From the NCBI RefSeq assembly GCF_028640845.1, contig NC_080539.1, positions 104,930,554 through 104,994,553 on the forward strand: a stretch of 64,000 nt of DNA. The letters are read 5' to 3'. This document shows positions 12,016 to 21,847 of this stretch, piece after piece (position 1 is the stretch's first letter; each line of letters opens with the position of its first letter). The position numbers and the translations under genes were made by a program. The notes beneath the pieces are model-generated. The model saw nothing but the letters and a program-made list of their open reading frames with translations. It ran no database searches and had not been told where the DNA came from. Source of the stretch: Ahaetulla prasina. Taxonomy: Eukaryota; Chordata; Lepidosauria; Squamata; Colubridae.

Positions 12016-12658
12016 AAGCTCTTTAGATTCAACCTATATCAGGAACTGGGTGAAAAAAAGATATATTTGCTGCAACTTAATTGACCCTTCAGAAACACAA
12101 ATTTACTGCACATTTTAGTTGAACTGGTCTTTTAAAACCCTTCAAACTCTGATTAGTACTAAAACACATTTTCCATCTCTATTTGATATTTGAAAGAAAA
12201 TTATACCTATAGTCCACCTTCAAAAAGTAGTTTCTCATCACAGTTACAATGAAATCTTTATATATTTGTAAATTAAAAAATACTAATTCTGAAGAAAAAA
12301 TACTGTTCTACAAGGAGTTTCCGGTCTAGACTCCAAAATTGTGACCTGGCAGAGAACTTGGGAGATAAAATCAATAGCATGCTTTTAACCATGATTAATT
12401 ACACATAACCATAAACCATAAGCCTCACTTTTAAAAAAACCTGAAAAACCCACAATTTTAGGTTTACCCATTGTGCTAAGTTATCAAAGTAATGTTGGAA
12501 CCCATCAATACTACAAGAAGACTTGATTCTGAACTTGCTTCCTGTACATTTGGTATTCTGTTAAAAGACTAAATTGTAAGTCTGGAAAGTACCACATCAG
12601 ACCTGAGTTAAGTGACTACAAATAGTTACAGGAAGTGGTGCTGAATGATGCTTGGCAT
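12016..12658. other. Unannotated low-copy DNA
   Basis: No repeat, exon or RNA gene recognised. Confidence 0.5.
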
Positions 12659-12870
12659 CAGAGGTGGTATTCAGCCGGTTCAGACCAGTTCGCCCGAACC
12701 GGTAGCAGAAATTGTGGGTGCCTCCCCCTGCCCCCCGCCCCCCACCCCGGCTCTATGTCACCCTATTTAGGGACACTTTTGAGGTTGGGTGCATGTGTGG
12801 AAGGCAGGCATGCTGTTCTGTCCTCTCTCGCCTCCGTCCGAATGATGGCTTAATTAGCCGTCACTATCAG
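12659..12870. mobile_element. hAT-type MITE, left part only
   Basis: It starts CAGAGGTGGTATTCAGCCGG, the same terminus as the complete element at 63290. The matching right end is not present nearby; the element runs into LTR-like sequence. Confidence 0.55.
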
Positions 12871-13420
12871 CTCTGGCAGCAGAATAGCCAGCGTCTGCCA
12901 AGAACCTCCGTTATCTTCCACAACACTGGTGAGTCTCCTAGAAACAAACTTCAGCTCTTAATCAGTGGATTTGCCTGTTACAAAGAGACACAGCAGCTCT
13001 GGCTGCCTTTTATGTCCTGTGGGGTGTGGCTCCATGACTCAGCACTTCCTAGGCCTGCCCCACTTTTGCTTCTGTTGTTCCCTCCTCTCCTGCCTACGAA
13101 ACCAAGCCTGATTGCCATCAGCTGGGTCTGCAGGCTTGGGGGGGGGGAGAATCAGGGGATGGAGGCCTCATTATCTCTTCCACCTGGCCTGTTTCTGGCT
13201 CCTGGAGCTGAGCCAGGCAAGCCGGTGCTCCCGAGGTAAGTCCTGACGGCCCTTCTCCCCTCACTGTCCAAGTCACTTTCTGGCAGCAGAATAGTCAGCG
13301 TCTGCCAAGAACCTCCGTTATCTTCCACAACACTGGTGAGTCACCTAGAAACAAACTTTAGCTCTTAATCAGTGGATTTGCCTGTTACAAGAGACACAGC
13401 AGCTCTGGCTGCCTTTTATT
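12871..13420. repeat. LTR-like mosaic with an internal direct repeat
   Basis: The segment 12871-13012 is repeated at 13278-13420 (shared text GCAGCAGAATAGCCAGCGTC and CCTCCGTTATCTTCCACAAC). Between them, GGGGTGTGGCTCCATGACTC and GGCCTGCCCC match the solo LTR at 23639-24159. This looks like fused pieces of one or more LTR retrotransposon copies. Boundaries are uncertain. Confidence 0.5.
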
Positions 13421-13997
13421 ATTTTATTAAGTTTGGTTTGTACTGACATAGCATTTAACCAGTGGATGTCATCTACTAGTCACTAGATTGAATGCCTGCT
13501 GGCTTGTTATTTATAATTAACAATTAATTAATTGAATTAATTGAATTAATTGAATTAATTGAATTAATTGAATTAATTGAATTAATTGAATTAATTGAAT
13601 TAATTGAACACTCTATAGACAATTTAACTATGGTCTCTGTAAATTCCAGATAGCTATCCAAAATCTGGTCTCAAAAGTCCAAATGTATCCATTGGCTGTC
13701 AGATTGAAAACCCTGTTCTATCCTTTATAAGTGGCCACACAAGCCTACCCAGGAATCTTCTTTTGTTTCTCATGTTAGTTAAACTTATTTGACTGCAACA
13801 GGTGGTGCCATTCTAATTACTAATTACGCTTACATTTTTTGTTCTGCTTAAAGAAACAAGAGACAAAATCCTATAATTCTTCTTTTCAGGGATCTTAATA
13901 TTTAGTCTTAACAGAAGAAATTTCAATGAATTCTGTATATTAGTGATCACACTGAGGACTCTGGAAAATACCCTTGTCTTGCATGGTTTGATACAAA
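13408..13997. repeat. Duplication unit, copy A (590 bp)
   Basis: It starts GCTGCCTTTTATTATTTTAT and includes GGTTTGTACTGACATAGCAT. It is nearly identical to copy B (13998-14562) and copy C (16711-17240). It holds nine AATTAATTG units at about 13526-13606. A and B are directly adjacent, a true tandem duplication. Confidence 0.93.
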
Positions 13998-14562
13998 GCT
14001 GCCTTTTATTATTTTATTAAGTTTGGTTTGTACTGACATAGCATTTAACCAGTGGATGTCATCCACTAGTCACTAGATTGAATGCCTGCTGGCTTGTTAT
14101 TTATAATTAACAATTAATTAATTGAATTAATTGAATTAATTGAATTAATTGAATTAATTGAATTAATTGAACACTCTATAGACAATTTAACTATGGTCTC
14201 TGTAAATTCCAGATAGCTATCCAAAATCTGGTCTCAAAAGTCCAAATGTATCCATTGGCTGTCAGATTGAAAAACCCTGTTCTATCCTTTATAAGTGGCC
14301 ACACAAGCCTACCCAGGAATCTTCTTTTGTTTCTCATGTTAGTTAAACTTATTTGACTGCAACAGGTGGTGCCATTCTAATTACTAATTACGCTTACATT
14401 TTTTTGTTCTGCTTAAAGAAACAAGAGACAAAATCCTATAATTCTTCTTTTCGGGGGATCTTAATATTTAGTCTTAACAGAAGAAATTTCAATGAATTCT
14501 GTATATTAGTGATCACACTGAGGACTCTGGAAAATACCCTTGTCTTGCATGGTTTGATACAA
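13998..14562. repeat. Duplication unit, copy B (565 bp)
   Basis: Same unit as copy A with six AATTAATTG repeats (14116-14169) and a few one-base indels. It is followed by a further block, 14563-14854, also present at 17241-17545. Confidence 0.93.
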
Positions 14563-14854
14563 AGCTGCCTTTTATTATTTTATTAAGTTTTTACAGTTAA
14601 ACAAATCTTATTCAGCACTTACACATGACTGCGACCATTTTTATATCCGCCTATTAATATTCATCTATGTTCTATACATTTATACTAATTTTACATTCTA
14701 TTTAGAGTTCTATTCCCCCCTTTTTTCCTTCTATTTTCAGTCCAATTGTACCATTTCTCCCATATTACATAAAAATCCGAATCCATCAATCTTTTCCATT
14801 CAAGAGTCATTTTGTCCTTTTCGGCGCAGTCCAATACTTTTTTAATTATTAAAT
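14563..14854. repeat. Second duplicated block, first copy
   Basis: GTTAAACAAATCTTATTCAG to TTCGGCGCAGTCCAATACTT is virtually identical to 17241-17545. On the minus strand it reads as a short ORF (14691-14876) resembling an L1-type LINE 3' fragment (a KDKMTLEWKRLMDSDFYVIW segment), so part of the block is probably an old LINE. Confidence 0.85.
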
Positions 14855-15401
14855 CTTCAAGTCTTAAAGCTGCCAAGTTTGAAGACCTCTGAGTTAAGGC
14901 ATCAGGCTAGAAACTGAGAAACTGTGAGTTCAAGTCCCATTTTGGGCACAAAGCTTGCCCTTGAGCCAGTCTCTGTCTCTTAGCTCTAGGAAAGAGGCAA
15001 TGGCAAACCATTTCTGAAAAACCTTGCCAGGAAAACTGCAGAGACGTTTCCACGCAGGAGTAAAAAAAATCACAAAAAAGTCAAAAACAAAAACCCAACC
15101 CTGTAGTTACTGTCTTCAGAAGACAATGTGCCTTGTGCATTTTTGATGCTGCGCTTGCCCAGAGTTGCCTCCTTCAGCTAAAGAGTTGTCTTTGACTTCT
15201 AGAATGAACTTCATTGCCATTGACTGTTGACTGATTTGATAGATTGGAAAAACACATTTGATAGCATCTGTGGGGATGGAGGAGAGAATCTTGGACAATG
15301 AAAGATCGGCATTCTCTCTTCCTAAAAAGAGGTTTAGATGATGTAGTTTTGTTAAAATCTGGATTTTAGTCTCCAGGAAGCCATGAGTTTGTCATCTTTT
15401 T
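14855..15401. repeat. Third duplicated block, first copy (includes SINE body)
   Basis: From AGTCTTAAAGCTGCCAAGTT onward it matches 18815-19357 almost base for base. It contains the tail end of a palindromic hAT MITE (up to 14882) and the body of a tRNA-derived SINE (14883-15060). Relative to the second copy, about 1.27 kb between 17546 and 18814 is missing here. Confidence 0.9.
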
Positions 15402-15737
15402 ATGTGGAGTAATCCACATTTTTTTACTACCAGTTCTGTGGGCGTGTCTTGGTGGGTGCGGCAGGGGAAGGATACTGCAAAATCCCCATTCCCTACCCAT
15501 TCCTGGGGGAAGGATATTGCAAAATCCCTCCCCACTCCTGGGGGAAGGATACTGCAAAATCTTCATTCCCTTCCCACTCCTGGGGGAAGGATATTACAAA
15601 ATCTCCATTCCAGCCAGAGGTGGTATTTGCCGGTTCTCCAAACTACTCAAAATGTCCGCTACCAGTTCCCTGAACTGCTCAAAATTTCTACTACCAGTTC
15701 TCCAAAACCTGTCAGAACCTGCTGGATTTCACCCTTG
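15402..15737. mobile_element. hAT-type MITE with internal tandem repeats
   Basis: A perfect 8-bp target duplication, atcttttt, lies at 15394-15401 and 15738-15745. The right end GGTTCTGACAGG-type (here reversed) to GGATTTCACCCTTG matches the 31822-32042 family. Inside, a GGGAAGGATAYTGCAAAATC unit occurs four times (about 15464, 15506, 15541, 15583; spacing 35-42). Confidence 0.88.
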
Positions 15738-15808
15738 ATCTTTTTATAACAGAAATTAACCTATTTAAGTCATATAATCAATGTCATATATGATTAAGTC
15801 ATATAATC

Positions 15809-15850
15809 TGCCATATATGACTTAATCAATCAATTAAGTCATATATGGCA
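15809..15850. repeat. Perfect 18-bp inverted repeat, 6-nt loop
   Basis: TGCCATATATGACTTAAT (15809-15826) is followed by CAATCA and its exact reverse complement (15833-15850). It overlaps the start of a hAT-like fragment. It is AT-rich and might extrude as a cruciform. Confidence 0.95.
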
Positions 15851-15935
15851 GAGGTCCCGAAGGTCCTTGGACTGGCACCTGTCTGCGGCATGCCAGCAAT
15901 CAGGCTGTGCAAACAAGCGAAGCCCCATTTATTGT
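15848..15935. mobile_element. hAT-like fragment (CAGAGGTCCCGAAGG)
   Basis: CAGAGGTCCCGAAGGTCCTT followed by GCATGCCAGCAATCAGGC and AACAAGCGAAGCCCCATTT is the left part of a hAT-type nonautonomous element. It is cut off by the L2 3' end that begins at 15936. Confidence 0.5.
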
Positions 15936-16178
15936 TTATTTTATTTTATTGATCGAATTTATATACCGCCCTATCTCCCGAAGGACTCAGGGCGGTGTAC
16001 AGGCATTTAAAAACACATAAATACAACATAAAAACAATTAAAAAACTTATTCTAAAAAAGCCCGTTAATTTAGAATTAAAAATGTAGAATAAAACCCAAT
16101 TTAAAACCGATAATTTAAAATCTAGCTCAGTCCTGCACAGTTAAATAGATATGTTTTAAGCCCGCGGCGGAAGGTCCG
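15936..16178 (-). mobile_element. L2-clade LINE 3' end
   Basis: On the minus strand the 3' end is CCGCCCTGAGTCCTTCGGGA followed by GATAGGGCGGTATATAAATT. Only the 3' UTR and the last codons (AAGCCCGCGGCGGAAGG region) remain. It joins abruptly at 16178 to sequence duplicated from 13233. Confidence 0.88.
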
Positions 16179-16234
16179 GAGGTAAGTCCTGACGGCCCTT
16201 CCCCCTCACTGTCCAAGTCACTTTCTGGCAGCAG
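16179..16234. repeat. 56-bp duplicate of 13233-13289
   Basis: GAGGTAAGTCCTGACGGCCC through CTTTCTGGCAGCAG is shared with 13233-13289. Here it is fused to an L2 fragment on its left, so the duplication breakpoint is visible. Confidence 0.85.
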
Positions 16235-16290
16235 GCCTGGCTTGGGGGGTGCAGACACAACACACACATGCGAACTGGGTGCCTGTGTGC

Positions 16291-16423
16291 CGGGGTGGGT
16301 TCTACTTACCTTTACTATTGGTTCGCAACAGGATCACGCGTGCATGTGCAGATCGACCATAATGATGTCCGGGTGGGTGGACAGAACCTCTCGCCAGACC
16401 AAACCGGGGGCAACCCACCACTG
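16291..16423. mobile_element. hAT-type MITE, GGTGGGTT subfamily
   Basis: Termini CGGGGTGGGTTCTACTTACC and GGCAACCCACCACTG; perfect 8-bp target duplication ctgtgtgc at 16283-16290 and 16424-16431. Same family as 272-423. Confidence 0.88.
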
Positions 16424-16710
16424 CTGTGTGCACGAAGCAAGCATGTCTGTGCACAGTGAACTTTCAATAGTTTTGGTTTTGGTTGGTTTGTAGCAACATA
16501 ATGTGCAACCCACCGCTGCTTTGCATGTTACAGGAAAAATTTATAATCAAAAAGAAAGGGAAAAAAACTTTTCCAAGTCAAACTATTGTGTCTATTTGCT
16601 CCAAAATGTTTCTGGTAGGATTCTTTCCCAATTCTCCTTTGAGATGAATCTGGAACCTTCCATGTTGACATTCTGTCAGTGAGTTATGGCCTTTTCTCAT
16701 ATTTACCACA

Positions 16711-17240
16711 ATTTTATTAAGTTTGGTTTGGTTTGTACTGACATAGCATTTAACCAGTGGATGTCATCTACTAGTCACTAGATTGAATGCCTGCTGGCTT
16801 GTTATTTATAATTAACAATTAATTAATTGAATTAATTGAACACTCTATAGACAATTTAACTATGGTCTCTGTAAATTCCAGATAGCTATCCAAAATCTGG
16901 TCTCAAAAGTCCAAATGTATCCATTGGCTGTCAGATTGAAAAACCCTGTTCTATCCTTTATAAGTGGCCACACAAGCCTACCCAGGAATCTTCTTTTGTT
17001 TCTCATGTTAGTTAAACATATTTGACTGCAACAGGTGGTGCCATTCTAATTACTAATTACGCTTACATTTTTTTGTTCTGCTTAAAGAAACAAGAGACAA
17101 AATCCTATAATTCTTCTTTTCAGGGGATCTTAATATTTAGTCTTAACAGAAGAAATTTCAATGAATTCTGTATATTAGTATATTAGTGATCACACTGAGG
17201 ACTCTGGAAAATACCCTTGTCTTGCATGGTTTGATACAAA
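16711..17240. repeat. Duplication unit, copy C
   Basis: Third copy of the 13408 unit, with only two AATTAATTG repeats (16821-16838) and a duplicated TATTAGTATATTAGTG. It is followed without a break by the second block (17241-17545). Confidence 0.93.
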
Positions 17241-17545
17241 GCTGCCTTTTATTATTTTATTATTTTATTAAGTTTTTACAGTTAAACAAATCTTATTCAG
17301 CACTTACACATGACTGCGACCATTTTTATATCCGCCTATTAATATTCATCTATGTTCTATACATTTATACTAATTTTACATTCTATTTAGAGTTCTATTC
17401 CCCCCTTTTTTCCTTCTATTTTCAGTCCAATTGTACCATTTCTCCCATATTACATAAAAATCCGAATCCATCAATCTTTTCCATTCAAGAGTCATTTTGT
17501 CCTTTTCGGCGCAGTCCAATACTTTTTTAATTATTAAATCTTCAA
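17241..17545. repeat. Second duplicated block, second copy
   Basis: Matches 14563-14854. It continues into sequence (17546 onward) that the first copy lacks. A 131-residue minus-strand ORF (17376-17771) spans the join but has no recognised domain except a LINE-like C-terminal part. Confidence 0.88.
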
Positions 17546-18539
17546 TTATTAAGATGATGACTACCCTTATGTTATTGATTGTTCTTGTATGTTTCAGTTG
17601 CTGATAAGAAAAAAAAATAGACTTTCTTTGTTCTCTGACACAAGTATTTTGAAGTGGGAAATCAAATAGCAGACTAACTTTTGAAGTTAGGAACAGTTGA
17701 TGATTTCTGTCTTTCACATTATCTCTACTGGAAGAAAAGAGAGCTGGAAAGCAGAGAGGAGGGGAAAACAACTCTTATTAGTTGGCAATATGGTCACAAG
17801 CACATATTGTCATGTGAAGAAGTAAGATCAGCTATATTTTATCAAGATATGGTAGGAAAACTGGAAAGGAAACTTATTTTTTTAAATGCAATTTTTATTT
17901 TACCCTTAGCAACCCAAGTGCATATCTCTTTTATTATAAATGTATAGTTAAATAGAAACATTTTTTCCAGAAAATATCTTCAAGGCTATTTTGGCAGTTT
18001 GTGCTGACTTAGTAAGAGACTATCATCCTTTGTTTTCCTATTTCAGTTAACACAAACATACACTTTTTCATTTAGGGAAGTGCCACTTAGTAATGGTGAA
18101 AATCAGTGAATACTGATCTTGCTCAAAAGCTTCTCCTGATCTTAAGTTCTCTAAGGTAACACCAACCAAACTTCCTTAATTTTTAACACTTGATGATTAA
18201 AGAATCATCAGCTATAAGCTGTAATAACATATTCTGGTAAATGTAGGAGTTGTACCCTAATTATTCATGGACAAAAAAAGCTCTTCTTTTGAAAGGCTTG
18301 AAGCATCTTAAGGTCTCTCTTTCATCTTTTTGGTTTCATTTGCTTCAGAGGAAGTGAAAGTACAGAACAGGAATCATCTTCCTATGATTCATTTCTGGCT
18401 CCTGGTAGCTTAAAGTAGATCTAGACAGAGTCTCTTTGAAATGTATTGTTACATTCTGGTCACTGGTATGTATGCAATTTTCAACATTTCTGGGAACCCT
18501 GTTTTAGAACTCTTGTGACCTTAGAACACAATTTATCTC
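17546..18539. other. Single-copy interior of the duplicated region
   Basis: This sequence is absent from the other copy at 14854. No gene or repeat family recognised. Confidence 0.5.
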
Positions 18540-18690
18540 AGTTACATGTTTATTTTCTGTTGCTGGTTGTATTGCTAGCTACCCAGAGTCACTTTAGCAA
18601 GATAGGTGGCCATATAAACTGAAGAAAATAAATCACTAAACAAATATATTTTATATTCTCTTTGAAGTACATTGAATATTTTACAGTAGT
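18540..18690 (+). repeat. Inverted-duplicate arm containing old LINE 3' end
   Basis: CAGTTACATGTTTATTTTCT through TACATTGAATATT is the reverse complement of about 20878-21024. The centre, CTACCCAGAGTCAC and GATAGGTGGCCATATAAA, is an old LINE 3' end of the CCGCCC...GGGCGG stem-loop type. Confidence 0.88.
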
Positions 18691-18692
18691 TA

Positions 18693-19040
18693 TGAGAGCC
18701 AGTTTGGTACACTAGTTAAGGCAGAGGTCTTCAAACTTGGCAGCTTTAAGACTTGTGGACTTCAACTCACAGAATTCTCCAGCCAGATATTCTGGAAGTT
18801 GAAATCCACAAGTCTTACAGCTGCCAAGTTTGAAGACCTCTGAGTTAAGGCATCAGGCTAGAAACTGAGAAACTGTGAGTTCAAGTCCCATTTTGGGCAC
18901 AAAGCTTGCCCTTGAGCCAGTCTCTGTCTCTTAGCTCTAGGAAAGAGGCAATGGCAAACCATTTCTGAAAAACCTTGCCAGGAAAACTGCAGAGACGTTT
19001 CCACGCAGGAGTAAAAAAATCACAAAAAAGTCAAAAACAA
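18693..19040 (+). mobile_element. tRNA-derived SINE split by a hAT MITE
   Basis: The head GAGAGCCAGTTTGGTACACT is interrupted by the MITE at 18722-18842 and resumes at CATCAGGCTAGAAACTGAG, followed by the B-box-like GAGTTCAAGTCCC. It ends in an A-rich tail near 19013-19040. Minus the MITE and one target duplication, the SINE is continuous. Confidence 0.85.
18722..18842. mobile_element. Palindromic hAT-type MITE inside the SINE A-box region
   Basis: CAGAGGTCTTCAAACTTGGC and GCCAAGTTTGAAGACCTCTG are the ends. A perfect 8-bp target duplication, agttaagg, lies at 18714-18721 and 18843-18850. The target is the SINE promoter head itself. Confidence 0.95.
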
Positions 19041-19357
19041 AAACCCAACCCTGTAACTCTGTCTTCAGAAGACAATGTGCCTTGTGTATTTTTGATGCTG
19101 CGCTTGCCCAGAGTTGCCTCCTTCAGCTAAAGAGTTGTCTTTGACTTCTAGAATGAACTTCATCCAGTATAGCCATTGACTGTTGACTGATTTGATAGAT
19201 TGGAAAAACACATTTGATAGCATCTGTGGGGATGGAGGAGAGAATCTTGGACAATGAAAGATCGGCATTCTCTCTGCCTAAAAAGAGGTTTAGATGATGT
19301 AGTTTTGTTAAAATCTGGATTTTAGTCTCCAGAAAGCCATGAGTTTGTCATCTTTTT
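18815..19357. repeat. Third duplicated block, second copy
   Basis: Matches 14855-15401, with a 10-base insertion (TCCAGTATAG-like) near 19161 and other small differences. Confidence 0.9.
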
Positions 19358-19455
19358 ATGTGGAGTAATCCACACTTTTTTACTACCAGTTCTGTGGGCG
19401 TGTCTTGGTGGGTGCGGCAGGGGAAGGATACTGCAAAATCCCCATTCCCTACCCA
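19358..19455. mobile_element. Truncated copy of the 15402 hAT MITE
   Basis: It is identical in structure to the first 90 bases of 15402-15737, including the same left flank atcttttt. It stops after CCCATTCCCTACCCA, where L2 sequence begins. The MITE was therefore present before the block was duplicated. Confidence 0.88.
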
Positions 19456-20756
19456 ACAACCTGTCCATGTCCTCGGAGCCACAGGGTCAAACTCATCCCA
19501 AACAATGTCACCAAGACCACCTCGAGCATCTCACCCGATCACTGCAATCTTGGTCCAGACCATCCCGAAGCTGAACGATTTTATCGTATAGATAACCGTT
19601 AAACTCCTCAGCACGTCCCTGCAACGGGTCATCCCGCTCCCCTGGTGTGGGAGGGAGCGGTCACCAAACAGGGCGGCTGGGCGGTTATCTGCCGATGCAA
19701 TGAGGGAGGAGGCGAGCTACGCTTCCCTCAATGCCACTAGGTAAGTCCTAGTATAGGACTTCACTAGTGTCCGATCAGCTTCGAGCGGCTAGACCTCCAG
19801 AAACTCTCCAGGCGTCTTCTCCGCGCTTCATCCCTCTCAGCTCCTCGGAGAACCAAGGAGCCGGTTGGGACCTGCGCCGGGTCAGAGGCAAAGGCACGAC
19901 ACGGTCTAAGGCCCCCGCCGCGGCCTGTTCCCAGGCCGCAACAAGTTCCTCAGCCGGGCCGTGAGCCAGACCCTCAGGAAATGGCCCAAGCTCCGTCCGG
20001 GACCCATCCGGGTCCATCAGGCGCCTGGGGCGGAACCAACGTCGGCTCCGTCTCCCTGCGGTGGTGAATGGCGGTCAGAAAGTCCAGGCGAAGAGAGTGA
20101 TCTGACCATGACAAAGGTTCAGTGACTATTTCCTTTAAGTCCAGATCTCTCAACCACTGACCAGAGAGAAAAATCAGGTCCAGAGTGCCACCCCCAATGT
20201 GAGTAGGGCCATCAACTACTTGGGTCATGTCCAAGGCCGTCATGGAAGCCGTGAACTCCCGAGCTGCCGTCGATGACGAGCCGGACGATGGCAAGTTAAA
20301 GTCCCCCATGACTAAAAGTCTGGGGGTCTCAACTGCCACCCCAGCCAGCACCTCCAGGAGCTCGGGCAGGGCAGCTGTCACGCAGCAAGGAGCCAGGTAC
20401 GTGATCAGCATACCCATCTGACACCTATGACCCCATCTCACAAAGAGGGATTCGCACCCGGCAATCTGAGGTACAGTGGTCTCCCTCGGCTCTAGGCTCT
20501 CTCTAATCACAACCGCCACCCCCCCACCCCTACCCTGGGCCCTCGGCTGATGGAACGCACGGAAACCCGGTGGGCACATCTCAATAAGGGGCACGCCCCC
20601 TTCAGTGCCCAACCAGGTCTCCGTAATGCCCATAAGGTCCGCGGAACCCCCCTGTATAAGATCACAGACAAGGGGGGCTTTGTTCACCACGGACCGGGCA
20701 TTGCACAACATCAACCGAAGGCCCGAGCTCTGAGGATCCAGATAACTGCATGAAGA
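19456..20756 (-). mobile_element. L2-clade LINE internal fragment
   Basis: Colinear with about 41160-42480 of the longer L2. It covers the endonuclease domain and the start of RT. Both the 5' region and the entire 3' end are missing, which is unusual for simple retroposition and fits breakage by the surrounding duplications. Confidence 0.9.
19974..20714 (-). pseudogene. L2 ORF2 endonuclease fragment
   Basis: A 246-residue frame with the apurinic-endonuclease (EEP) motifs NARSVVNK (about residues 5-12), GITETWLG (29-36), MGDFNLP and [10 protein letters not shown]. Target cleavage by this domain primes reverse transcription in L2. The frame breaks near the end of the domain and continues in another frame (19775-20017). 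No RT core is present, so the fragment is dead. Confidence 0.9.
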
Positions 20757-20877
20757 AACATATCAATAGAAGGCCTGCTAATTGTTACCTAATGATTGCA
20801 TGGCACGTTCATTGGAGAAGATTATTTTATGGGAGGATAAAAGGAATATTTCAGCTCAAGAGTTGTTGTTCTCACTC

Positions 20878-21024
20878 ATGGAATATTCAATACATTCAAA
20901 GAGAATATAAAATATATAATTTTGTTTGGTGATTTATTTTCTTCAGTTTATATGGCCACCTATCTTACTAAAGTGACCCTGGGTAGCTAGCAACACAACC
21001 AGCAACAGAAAATAAATATGTAAC
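20878..21024 (-). repeat. Inverted-duplicate arm, partner of 18540-18690
   Basis: Reverse complement of the 18540 arm with a few differences. It ends at 21024, exactly at the target duplication of the following hAT MITE. Confidence 0.88.
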
Positions 21025-21042
21025 CAGTGGTGGGATTCAAAT

Positions 21043-21081
<39 letters not shown>

Positions 21082-21839
21082 TTCAAATTTATATACCGCC
21101 CTATCTCCCGAAGGACTCAGGGCGGTTCACAGGCAAATAAAACAGCATATATATACAAATTAAGAAAACCATTAAGAAACATATTCAAAAAGCCTGATTA
21201 TTAAAATAATATAGATATTAAAACCAATTAAAACCCCTATAAAATTTAAAAATTTAAAATTAGAAAATTTAAAAAAACTAGTCCAGTCCCGCGCAGATAA
21301 ATAGGTGTGTTTTAAGCTCGCGACGGAAGGTTCGGAGGTCTGGAAGCTGGCGGAGTCCTGGGGGGAGTTCGTTCCAGAGGGTGGGAGCCCCCACAGAGAA
21401 GGCCCTTCCCCTGGGCGTCGCCAGACGGCACTGTCTAGCTGACGGCACCCTGAGGAGTCCCTCTCTGTGAGAGCGCACGGGCCGGTGAGAGGTATCCGGT
21501 AGCAGTAGACGGTCCCGTAAGTAATAATAATTTAACAACCAGTTCTCTGCCCTAATGACCACTTGGGTAGGCATGGCTTGGTGGTCATGTGACCATGTGG
21601 CGTGCCCAACGCAACATCACTCATGTCAATGGACGCTTCACCTTAGCTGTTACAATGTAATAAAGATTAACCAGAGAGGCAGTTTCTGTAAGCAGGGCAA
21701 TAAAGATTAGGCTAGAAACAACACCAGAATGTTTCCTTCCTACCTTCCTTACAGGATTAGCCCTGTAAAGTGAAAAAAAAAAAGATTTCTTCCAACTGGT
21801 TCTGCTGAATAGGTGCGAACTGGCTGAATCCCACCACTG
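21025..21839. mobile_element. hAT-type MITE disrupted by an L2 insertion
   Basis: The left end CAGTGGTGGGATTCAAAT and right end TGGCTGAATCCCACCACTG belong to the 2357 subfamily. Target duplication tatgtaac (21017-21024) / tatgtaat (21840-21847) matches 7 of 8. The middle is split by L2 sequence at about 21041-21518, after which the MITE resumes as AATAATTTAACAACCAGTTC. Confidence 0.9.
21041..21518 (-). mobile_element. L2-clade LINE 3' end nested in a hAT MITE
   Basis: A (TTTA)n tail at 21041-21082 is followed by the 3' stem-loop CCGCCCTATCTCCCGAAGGA (read on the plus strand) and about 430 bases of 3' UTR and ORF2 C-terminus. A frame at 21278-21574 minus encodes LWNELPPGLRQLPDLRTFRR, the usual L2 C-terminal ending. 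Confidence 0.9.
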
Positions 21840-21847
21840 TATGTAAT

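Noticed and set aside
12712..13239. 175-residue Pro-rich ORF
   Set aside because: It crosses a MITE fragment and duplicated LTR-like sequence; no domain and no splice-site support.
18693..18910. Possible tRNA gene from A/B-box motifs (also at 32141, 51900, 55848)
   Set aside because: No cloverleaf or mature tRNA 3' end; these are SINE heads followed by SINE bodies and tails.
15116..19268. Small paralogous ORFs (15116-15298 and 19065-19268) as a gene family
   Set aside because: They are the same duplicated SINE-containing block; similarity is explained by the segmental duplication.
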